Part shown: piece after piece, positions 34,987-43,814 of the stretch
Layout of the letters: each line of letters starts with the position of its first letter
Position numbering within the stretch: the first letter of the stretch is position 1
From: Avena insularis
Lineage: Eukaryota; Streptophyta; Magnoliopsida; Poales; Poaceae
Assembly (NCBI GenBank): GCA_023614405.1
Contig: CM042697.1
Location: 186,619,189 to 186,683,188, forward strand
Direction of reading: 5' to 3'
DNA: 64,000 nucleotides
Notes under the pieces: generated by a model
Told to the model about the DNA's origin: nothing
What the model saw: only the letters and a program-made list of their open reading frames with translations
The model's database searches: none
Position numbers and translations under genes: made by a program

Positions 34987-35783
34987 GAGCTCGCCCTCAA
35001 CGTCATCAGGGTCATCTTGTCTAATCTTATACCAAAGTGAAGTGCATACCGGGCATGCGTCCAAATTCTCGTACTTCTCACCGCGGTAGAGGATGCAGTC
35101 ATTAGGGCATGCATGTATCTTTTGAACCTCTAAACCTAGAGGACAGACAACCTTCTTTGCTTCGTACGTACTGGCCGGCAATACATTATCTTTTGGAAGC
35201 ATATTCTTCATCATTTTCAACAAATTTTCAAATAAGGAGTCAGTTATAGCACACTTAGCCTTCCATCGCAGCAATTTCAGTGTGTTGTCCAACTTTTTCA
35301 GATCATGTTTGCAATTTGGGTACAACAACTTTTTGTGATCCTCTAACATATGATTGAACTTCTCCCTATCCTTTTCAGTTTCACAATCTCTTCGTGTATC
35401 GGCAATGGTCTGACCAAGATCATCAGCGGGTTCATCATGTGTCTCTTCTTCATCCTTCCCTTCAGCATCCTCCATGGAAGTATCTCCGTACTTAGGGAAA
35501 CCATGATAGTTGTCATCCTCCTCCTCTTCTTTATTTTCTTTCATTATAACCCCTCTCTCTCCGTGCTTGGTCCAACAATTATAACTGGGTATGAAGCCAG
35601 ACTTCAACAGGTGGCTGTGAAGGGTTTTGAGTCAGAGTAATCCTTCTGATTCCTACATCCACTACATGGACATAATACAAAACCATTGCGCTTGTTTGCA
35701 TCAGCAACACAGATAAATTCATGCACGCCATTAATGAACTTGCCAGAGCGTCGGTCAGTACCGTACATCCATTCCTGGACCAT
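34969..35783 (-). pseudogene. CACTA transposase (TnpD type), N-terminal fragment
   Basis: It starts at an ATG at 35783 with 'EWMYGTDRRSGKFINGVHEF' and a zinc-binding-like 'LCPCSGCRN', the transposase-associated domain found at the start of plant CACTA transposases. A 1-nt frameshift near 35640 leads into 'SGFIPSYNCWTKHGERG', then an acidic linker, 'LLYPNCKHDLKKLDNTLKLL' and 'CPNDCILYRGEKYENLDACP'. The last is the region just before the DDE catalytic core (transposase_21). The sequence then passes directly into the next gene, so the core of several hundred residues is deleted. It would be inactive, and the element would need a transposase supplied in trans. Confidence 0.85.
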
Positions 35784-36321
35784 CTGTATTATAGTAAAAG
35801 TATATCAAAAACCATTACACAACATGATAAAATTATTACAAGTTATATTGAGAGCTTCTAGAGCATTAATTTTGAATTTTGAAAAATTTACATGCACCAA
35901 TTTGTGAATTGGAGAAAACAATCAACACGATAAATGTGGAGTTTTTTATTATTGTTCTATCAGTGAAAACCTCATTCCATTCTAAGCTCTGAAAATCTAA
36001 AATTACACATTTCAATTTTCAGTAACTATCTGCCTAATTAAAATTTGTTACACATATATATCAAAATCCTTCTACTTCTAGAACATGCATCCATTGATCC
36101 ATATCTCTATACTTTTAGAGCATTATAGAGCTAAAGTAGCAATAAGAGATGAAAGAATGAAGTTCTAACCTTTTAAAGCTTTGGATTTAAGGATTGCAAA
36201 CTAAATCTTGACAAATCTTAAGAGAAAAAAACGGCATGAACTCTCTTGCTTCTTTGAAAAAATGGTCACCATATACTTTACGGCAGCAGGACAGGAAGCA
36301 GAATATATAGTGGTGTACAAC

Positions 36322-36352
36322 TAGTCCCGGGCCGTGATACGACCCGGGACTA
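36322..36352. repeat. Subterminal hairpin 1, right end of CACTA H
   Basis: Perfect 10-bp arms 'tagtcccggg' and 'cccgggacta' around an 11-base loop. Confidence 0.85.
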
Positions 36353-36390
36353 ATAGTCCACGAAAAGACCAGCTGACCTGCTCAAGGTCA

Positions 36391-36423
36391 TTAGTCCCGG
36401 TCTGTATTACGGACCGGGACTAA
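36391..36423. repeat. Subterminal hairpin 2, right end of CACTA H
   Basis: Perfect 12-bp arms 'ttagtcccggtc' and 'gaccgggactaa' with a 9-base loop. A third, imperfect hairpin of the same core lies at about 36480-36520. Such 'accgggactaa' repeats are a hallmark of Triticeae CACTA ends and may bind the TnpA-type protein. Confidence 0.85.
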
Positions 36424-36560
36424 AGATCTGGCCCGGACCGGGACTAGTGTCTACGGCCATTTCTAGCCGTTAGAGGCCTCACGGCCCGGGACTAATGCTC
36501 CCACTAGTCGCGGGCTGTGACAGGCCAGAACTGCTGGCGTTGTTCACGTCGAACCGAAAA

Positions 36561-36577
36561 GGGTTTTTCCAGTAGTG
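36561..36577 (-). repeat. Right terminal inverted repeat of CACTA H
   Basis: On the plus strand 'gggtttttccagtagtg', that is CACTACTGGAAAAACCC on the minus strand. Confidence 0.93.
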
Positions 36578-37866
36578 TCGTCCAATCAATCCACGGTGTC
36601 TGGTTGACGATAGTTTGAAATCTGAATATGTAGTCCCATTAAATCCTGATGGTTTATTATTTACAAATCTGATCATTAACGGTGCTATCAAGTGTTGATT
36701 ATTTTAGTCCCCAATAGCTTGCAACATGGTTTCCCGATGGTTGTCCCACTTAGGAATTTGTACACGCACATAAGTCTGGAGTTGGCATCGTCTTTGGTAG
36801 TAGTGGCTCTCTATTGCCCACTTTATACGATTGAAGCCTCTTGTTTTGAATAGAAATTCCTTAGGTACCTCACAGTACGCTAGGCATGTTTTAGAGTATT
36901 ACTGCTAGATTATCCCAGGTACATTACTTCTGAGCACGGTTTCATCCACAGGTTTGTGGATTACGGGTGCTGATATAAATTCCTCCGTTGAGCATCGTGG
37001 TTAAGGCAAGTGCATGACGACCCTATGTTTCTTTTATGAATGTAAATTGTGTGATTGTGTGATTGCTTGTTCTCATTTGGTTCGAGATTCTCTTACTCGA
37101 TTTTTCAATTCAAACGTGTTTCATTCTATTTCTCTTTTCCTGTTCAGAGGTATCGTACTTCTTATTTTCAAAGCTAATTCGGTGAGAAACTGTTCACACG
37201 CGGCTACTCCGATAAAGTTCGATGAGAACTGTTTGTTTGTGGGCTAGTCCGAGGGTTATTCTTTCTTGTTAGTCCGGTAAGAAACTGTTCCGAGTGGCTA
37301 GTTCCGAATCAAGTTCGGTGAGTACTGTTAGATCGTGGGCTAGTCCGGACGACATATTCAGATATTTGGTTTCAGTCTCCATGTTGACAATGAGGTTATC
37401 AGTATTCCTTCATGGTTAATCGTTCGAATTGTTCTTATAGTTTTAATTGTACTTGCTGAGTATTTATGTACTCATTCTTGTGTTTCATTTGGTTTTATAA
37501 AGTAAACGGCATATGCATGGGAGTCGGGTGTAGCACATACCACATCACTTGATCACATATTCTAGAAAATTCTTAGAGAATATTTGTCTAGTAGTTGTAA
37601 CTTTTTAGTTGCTTATTCAACAATAGAAATCCGAGTCATTTGAATTTACCTTGTGAGCATTTGGCTGTTTAGATCATACTACTTGTAACATCTAGCCGAG
37701 CTGTGAACTATATTTGTTGTGATTTGATAATATTCTTAAATTGCATGTCGTGAATGTATGCCTAAACAAAGAAGGTTCTGCCCAAATTTTACAATTGTTC
37801 TTATACTTGATGTTATTTAGATAGTGTGGTAACACCGTCGGGTTTGGTAAAATCCGGGGTGTTACA
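36578..37866 (+). repeat. 5' LTR of element D, second part
   Basis: It begins with the right TCG copy of the CACTA duplication and continues the LTR ('tccaatcaat...'). Bases 36723-37490 parallel 43048-43814. It ends 'ccggggtgttaca'. Confidence 0.93.
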
Positions 37867-37868
37867 GT

Positions 37869-37882
37869 TGGTATCAGAGCCT
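37869..37882 (+). other. Primer-binding site of element D
   Basis: 'tggtatcagagcct' matches initiator tRNA-Met, two bases after the 5' LTR. Confidence 0.9.
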
Positions 37883-39314
37883 AGACTTTAGATCTCTGAA
37901 GTAGTTTATATTGGTATACTAGATTAATCATAGAATTTCTAGGATGGATGGATAATTAGAACTTGCTTTTTAAAGTTGCCTAAAGGATTAAAGACTTGAC
38001 CTAGGATTCAATAACTTCAAATTAGACACACTGATGCACCATAGGATGGGTTCGGGTCATATATTGCATTCACGCCTTTGTTATGTTTTATTTGCTGATT
38101 TCTCTTATCCATAATAAGGTGTGTCATGTGGGTAGGCCGTTGTCGTGGGAGGCTTGCAGTTCCTTGTTATAGGTACTTTTGTTTGATTATTCCTTAGTGG
38201 CAGTAGTTTTAAAAAAATTGTGAGCTTTGAGTGAAGATATACCAAAGAAGTTTGAGGAAGTCGCATGTAATCTTGAAGAGATAGGGCCGGTTTACGTGCC
38301 CTAAATGATACATCTGGACTGGATAGATGGTGTAGCCGTGGAGAAAATAAGCTAGTGTTGGGAATATTTAGATGTGGGTCAAAATCCATATTAATAGGTT
38401 TTATTTCTCCTAGGACTATCCACGTCTGTAACCACAATCCCTACATAGCTTCATTATTCCTCATTCACTTATTCTTTCTTGTTCACCTCGTGGGATTTTC
38501 TGGCACGATAATCATCATCCAATTTGTTTCTTATTCAATGCCGATGGAACCTTTTCAGTATTGTTCTTCTAATATTCTCCACCATATTTTCTAAATGGCT
38601 TTTCTGTGTTTTCCTTTCTAGGTGAAAAGATCGCCCTTTACTTATTTTCTCTACAATATATTTTCTTATCCTAGCCGTTCTTGAACCGCAAGGTGGATCT
38701 CTGTTTTATTCATTAAAGATGTTACGTAGGATCATACTCAACCATAAGAGTTCTTGAAGGATCGCAGATGTAGACTTTGTAGGCTTCACATATAATTGAT
38801 ACATGGTATTAGCCGTGAACCTTGATATGTTCCCATGTTAACTTTTATTCGACACATTTGCTTCTTGCAGTTGGAATTTGAGTTCTTTAGTTATGCTAAC
38901 CTTGTTAATATTTTCTTTGGTTTGGAATCATTAAATTGGCGAACTTGCTGGTGATATTATGCTAACTGTTATGAAGTATCAATAGCTTAGATTTTATATG
39001 CTTGTTCTTGTTTGGTTGACTTTGAGGGTTCATGTGATATTTTTGGAAAACTAGTGAGGATGCCCGATACGAGGTTGCGAGATTTACCTATCGATATATA
39101 AATTTAATAGTTTGAGTGTGGGATGGATTGGCCCCTATACCAACTACGTTTACTATTGTCTCTTGTTATGTTGGAGCAGTGAACCTCTCTTATACCTTTA
39201 ACCTTAATTGTTTAGTAAAGGTGCCTAACTTTGGATTGAAATATCTTTTCTCTTTTAAATAAAAATTGTAAGGATGAAGAATTTTAGGGCGAATTCTGTT
39301 GGAGGCAGGGAGAA
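37883..39314 (+). other. Non-coding interior of element D
   Basis: AT-rich sequence with no reading frame that resembles gag or pol. It ends in the purine-rich 'ggaggcagggagaa', the likely polypurine tract before the 3' LTR. Nothing else is recognised. Confidence 0.7.
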
Positions 39315-40024
39315 TGTAATACCTCGTATTTTATAAAATGTATTCTTGGATAAATAAATATAGTTGACCAAGTTTAACCTTTTTACCGTACGTTGTACGA
39401 ATAGTCTGAGAGTGTGACCGAGTTCGTTTTGTTGAGCTGAACAAAAACGCTTGATTCTGAATTCCAAAAGGACGTGGAGGAGTAGGTCTATGGATTTGTT
39501 TTTACCTAGACGTGAGAAGTCCAAATCTTTTCTGGCTGAGAAAAAAAATATAAATAACCAAACCAGCTGAATTGGTACCCTACCCTCACCTGTCCCTAGC
39601 CCTAGTTGGACGCCGACGGAAGTGACACAGCTGTTAAATCCAGGTCGCTGACTGAAGTCTGATTGAAGTTGGGAGTTCTCGCCACATAATATAAAGACCA
39701 AGCCGCATTAGAGCTGCTCCTCCGCATCGATCGGTTTGCCTCCTAGCTGGTCCTGTAGTCTTTTTCTTTAGCGTGCAATTCAGTAGGTCTAGGCGTGGTT
39801 ACTACTAGCATTTGGATATTTTGCTTCAGCCTTCAATTTGTGGTATGGTCGCTCGTCCAATCAATTCATGGTGTCTGGTTGACGATAGTTTGAAATCTGA
39901 ATAAATCTGCCGCTTTATTAAGAATATGTAGTCCCACTAAATCCTGATGGTTTATTATTTACTAATCTGATCATTAACGGTGCTATCAAGTGTTGATTAT
40001 TTTAGTCCCCAATAGCTTGCTACA
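39315..40024 (+). repeat. 3' LTR of element D, first part
   Basis: It starts TGTAATACCTCG. It contains the uninterrupted CACTA target 'gctcgtccaatca' (TCG at 39853). It also has two short segments absent from the 5' LTR, near 39790-39812 and 39900-39922. It breaks off after 'cttgctaca', where the Helitron-like sequence begins. Confidence 0.9.
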
Positions 40025-40186
40025 TATATGGAAGTGAACCATTTCAACACTTGAAAGGTACGTTCACCACGTCAGCTCGTGTTACCGTAGAAGCGCAAAA
40101 TTAGGCCTTCTACGTTTTTATTTCTTTTGGTTCATTTTTTTTCCCTCACCTCTAATCTTTTCCCCGAGTTGCCTCTGGAAGGCTCG

Positions 40187-40190
<4 letters not shown>

Positions 40191-40218
<28 letters not shown>
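40191..40218. repeat. (TC)14 microsatellite
   Basis: 28 bases of uninterrupted TC repeat inside the Helitron-like insertion, directly before a GC-rich segment. Confidence 0.97.
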
Positions 40219-40229
40219 CAATCCCCTCC

Positions 40230-41290
40230 ACCGCCGAACAGGGGTTGCGCGACGAGCTCTGTCTTATCCTCTTTGACCTTTTTGCTGTCGCCGACCGTCT
40301 TCATACGGGAGCGGAGCCGCCGGTCATCAGTCTCCTCTCCCCACGAGGTGAAGACTCCCAGCTTCTCTTTTCCCTGCCTCCTATTACCTTCACAATTTCC
40401 ACTGGATGTCAGTCGGCTTCTTCTATTTGCTTTCCATCTGGTGTGTTGCTTCTTGCTGGTGCTTGCTCTGCGTTGCCGCCGCTCAACGAGATGGCCACAG
40501 CCCATGTCGCCCCCATCTTCAATCTTCATGTGGCGGCGAGACCCTGCGGTGCCCCCTTCCACCATCCTCCCGCACCAGGTCGTCACCTCACACTGGTGGG
40601 AGCCGGTCCGCGGGGATCTGGCCTCGGCGGGAGGAGTCCATCGACCGCTGTCGTGCCACCACGCCAGTGGTCGCGGGGACTCTATGTCAGACGAACGCCG
40701 AGCTTCTTCATCGGAGGCCTCGAGGTGTCCATGCTGTAGAGGATACATTGATGTGAGGTCGTCTTCTCCATCTACTCCAGTCGCCTACTTTTTCTCCTTT
40801 TTTTGTTTTTGTGTCCTGTCAAATTGATGTGCTGGTTTCTTTTTCGTTTTCCTACTATCTGATGTCCGGTTTCCAATATATTACTTCTTGGTTCCATTAC
40901 TGGTCGGTTCGGCCGTGTGTTCGATGAACGATGACGACGGATCTGCCTGTGGCCGGCATGGCGGCTCGCCATAGAGAAGCACCACTGCTCCTCATCACTG
41001 ATCAGTGTGGACACGTGGACTCTCACGGACAGGAACAGGATGTCCTGCTCGGCCGTCAGACACGTAGGTGCGGCCATCTCCGCCACGACGGCAGTCGACG
41101 CTGGATCAACGGGGAAGACGTTGACAGTGGTTGGGGGTCCATCGAGGAGCGCAGACGTCGTCTTGGTCGTGCCAGGCCTTGCACTGACAGGCAATTGTCC
41201 CGGCAAGAGATGCTTAGGAAGGAATCTGCAGGTGAGATAAAGAAACTTAGGACAACAGTTGGATGTATGTTTCTTATGTTGTAAGCTGTT
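40230..41290. other. GC-rich segment in the Helitron, possible captured gene sequence
   Basis: It is much richer in GC than the rest of the insertion, with open frames on both strands (for example about 200 codons at 40186-40827 plus, and 174 codons at 40772-41296 minus). The translations are low in recognisable motifs and rich in Ser, Arg and Pro, and none resembles a family I know. Capture of an exon or 5'-UTR region is common for grass Helitrons but is only inferred here. Confidence 0.35.
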
Positions 41291-41820
41291 TGGCACAAGT
41301 CAAATGCTAGCACTGGATCATCTTAACATGGTCCTTGATTTTATTTTACACGCAGTTACGTTGGTATATATGGGCCATGGAAATAGAAGAACGTGCTGAG
41401 ATAAAGAAATAAAGATCTGCTACTTGAGCGATGACAAAAGACCCATAATTTCTGATGATGAACTGAGAGGAAACAAATAGGAAAATATACATTGAATTGT
41501 GTCATGACTGACCCAAGATTTCCTGATAATTCCAACTGTAAAATTCATTAGGGACCACATGTACGTCATACTCCAACACTTATTTCCGTTCATATATAGA
41601 TACATCTATGTTCGATAAATCCCTCTTTATTCTTATGTCGATTTTTCAGGTATTTGTGTCCGATAGTTTCCCGTAAATGACATAATGTAGCCGTGGAGGG
41701 ATACCAGGAACAAATTGCAGGTGAATGGTGGTCTCATCTTACCAATTTATTTCACAAATTTAGTCGAAAATATTTAGCATCTTCACGATATAGGATCGCC
41801 ATTGCTCTGCATTTTTCTAT

Positions 41821-42120
41821 TTCTTTTTTTTTGAAGCAAGGGGCAGGGTCACGAAGGACCCAAAGCTGCACATTAATTAGCGGTGGGTTTACAGATTACA
41901 AGGAGGTTCAAAATTGAAAGAAAGTTACAACCAGAACCTCCACTTTTACACCAAAGACCCCAGAAACAAAATATGAAAAGCAATCCAATCCTCAGGGACC
42001 TTCTCCACCGCAGCACCGGGACAAGCTCGCCAGCAGAAGCAGCGACGTCGCCATCGGGGACGAACCACTTGATGCGCCGCCACGGAAGAACCTTCTTCCC
42101 TGTTGCTTCCTTCGTCCTCC
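41821..42120 (-). repeat. Retroposed 3' end (LINE-like) within the Helitron
   Basis: Read on the minus strand, this ends in 'gaccctgccccttgcttc' followed by a run of nine A. That resembles the 3' end of a retroposed transcript, as in grass LINE 3' tails. The upstream part is GC-rich and then T-rich, like a 3' UTR. No clear target duplication is found. A short LINE tail or a processed transcript fragment are both possible. Confidence 0.4.
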
Positions 42121-42615
42121 TTATGTTATCACTCACATACTTTGCATGGTCAAATTCATGGAAGCAGATGGCTCAATATTCTTTTTGTCATTTTTAGAAA
42201 ATCATTAAAACTGAAGTGAAAAAGGTTTGGGCCTAAGTCAGCTGATTTTGACCATATTTCTGTGTAGATGTATGTATATTAAAGAGTGACTAGGTGTTCT
42301 CCGGTGTGTCGTGCAGTTCTGAAGGATGCTAACACGATAAAAATCTCATCAGCAGTCACCGTGAAAAAATGTACAGTGCACAATTACTACTTTGCTGAAC
42401 TTCCACGTTTTGTTGTAATTGACCTACTTGAAAACATTCATTATCCATGGAGGCATGAGTAACATGTGGGTAACCTCTACTTCTTTTTTGCTCTTCTTGA
42501 ATGTGAGTTGATACCTGCTAAAATGTTATGATTTCAAGCAGTGCATTGCAAATTTCTTCTACACGACGACCTAAAGATACATGACTACCATCATTGTTGT
42601 CGATGAGAAACTAAA

Positions 42616-42697
42616 TTATACCGCATCTATATATGCTAGAGAATGGAAGTTATAAGTTATACCGCATTTGTATATGCTAGAGCATGGAAGTTATATT
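42616..42697. repeat. Two-unit 41-bp tandem duplication in the Helitron
   Basis: 'ttataccgcatctatatatg' and 'ttataccgcatttgtatatg' begin 41 bases apart, and both run into 'ctagag(a/c)atggaagttat'. Confidence 0.85.
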
Positions 42698-43019
42698 GCT
42701 GAATTTGGCAAACCTGATAAGGGTCCTCCAAATGGAAGAATTGCAATCTGTATAGTTACATGGTTTTTCAAGATTTCATTTTATTTTCAGAAGAGATTAC
42801 AAAGAATGAACATTTTTATTACCTCCTGGCTCAAGGATGGAAATAGTGCCAAAAACGTATCTGTGGAGAGTTTGCCTGCCAAAATGTATCAATGAGATTT
42901 ACATATGCAACAACAATGTCCTTTGTACATAGTTTTATACATATTGATACTCACTCCGATTCATAATAATTGTCGCTAACTGCTAAGAAACTAATAAAAT
43001 TGAAACATGCTAACAGGCA

Positions 43020-43047
43020 CGGCGTGTCGCCGCACTAAGTTTCCTAG
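43020..43047 (+). other. Helitron 3' terminal hairpin and CTAG end
   Basis: Arms CGGCG/CGCCG with loop TGT, an 11-base spacer, then CTAG. Host LTR sequence resumes with 'tatggtttccgatgg'. Confidence 0.8.
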
Positions 43048-43814
43048 TATGGTTTCCGATGGTTGTCCCAGTTAGGAATTTGTACATGCACATAAGTCTG
43101 GAGTTGGCATCGTCTTTGGTAGCAGTGGCTCTCTATTGCCCACTTTATACGATTGAAGCCTCTTTTTTGAATAGAAATTCCTTAGGTACCTCACAGTAGG
43201 CTAGGCATGTTTTAGAGTATCACTGCTAGATTATTATCCCTGGTACACTACTTCTGAGCACGGTTTCATCCACAGGTTTGTGGATTACGGGTGCTGATAT
43301 AAATTCCTCCGTTGAGCATCGTGGTTAAGGCAAGTGCATGATGACCCCATGTTTCTTTTATGAATGTAAATTGTGTGATTGTGATTTTGCTTGTTCTCAT
43401 TTGGTTCGAGATTCTCTTACTCGATTGTTCAATTCAAACGTGTTTCATTCTATTTCTCTTTTCATGTTCAGAGGTATCGTACTTCCTATTTTCAAAGCTA
43501 ACTCGGTGAGAAACTGTTCACACGCGGCTACTCTGATAAAGTTCGATGAGAACTGTTTGTTTGTGGGCTAGTCCGATGGCTATTCTTTCTTGTTAGTCCG
43601 GTGAGAAACTGTTTCGAGCGGCTAGTTCTGAATCAAGTTCGGTGAGTACTATTAGCTCGTGGGCTAGTCCGGGCGACATATTCAGATATTTGGTTTCAGT
43701 CTTCATGTTGGAAATGAGGTTATCAGTATTCCTTCATGGTTAATTGTTCGAATTGTTCTTATAGTTCTAATTGTACTTGCTGAGTATTTCTGTACTCATT
43801 TTTGTGTTTCATTT
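43048..43814 (+). repeat. 3' LTR of element D, second part
   Basis: It parallels 36723-37490 closely, including 'gtctggagttggcatcgtct' and 'gagaaactgttcacacgcgg'. It stops after 'gtttcattt' where E begins. Confidence 0.92.

Larger units (their letters stand above)
31592..36577 (-). mobile_element. CACTA (En/Spm-type) DNA transposon H
   Basis: The right end, read on the minus strand, begins CACTACTGGAAAAACCC, the terminal inverted repeat of grass CACTA elements. The left end begins CACAGGTGGAAAAC, a diverged partner. The 3-bp target duplication TCG flanks it (31589-31591 and 36578-36580), and the other LTR of D retains the empty site with a single TCG at 39853-39855. Subterminal repeats built on 'agtcccgg' occur at both ends. 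It encodes a transposase N-terminal fragment and a Transposase_24/Ulp1-type gene on the minus strand, but no DDE core. At 4986 bp it is shorter than autonomous Triticeae CACTA elements. Confidence 0.95.
40025..43047 (+). mobile_element. Helitron-like insertion
   Basis: A 3.0 kb sequence interrupts the 3' LTR of D without a clear target duplication. Its right end is diagnostic: a hairpin (arms CGGCG and CGCCG at 43020-43032, loop TGT), 11 bases, then CTAG at 43044-43047 followed by a T of the host. This is the 3' terminus of plant Helitrons, which insert between A and T. The left host side ends in A and the insertion starts with T, but the usual TC start is not evident, so the left end is approximate. 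It encodes no Rep/helicase and is non-autonomous. GC-rich sequence at 40230-41250 may be captured gene sequence. Confidence 0.75.
31076..43814 (+). mobile_element. Non-autonomous LTR retrotransposon D (holds a CACTA and a Helitron)
   Basis: Two LTR copies start T(G/A)TAATACCTC at 31076 and 39315. The 5' copy ends 'ccggggtgttaca' at 37866, followed by a tRNA-Met primer site. Removing the CACTA leaves a 5' LTR of about 1.8 kb. The interior of 1448 bp has no protein domain, so the element depends on enzymes from elsewhere. The 3' LTR is split by a Helitron-like insertion and is cut at 43814, about 376 bp before its expected end, by sequence E. The rest of the 3' LTR should lie right of the window. 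The lineage cannot be decided without coding sequence. Confidence 0.88.

Noticed and set aside
40186..40827. A 213-codon frame in the Helitron-like insertion
   Set aside because: Its start is encoded by the (TC)n microsatellite (Leu/Ser repeats). A 198-codon frame overlaps on the opposite strand. It may reflect captured sequence, but I cannot support a gene.
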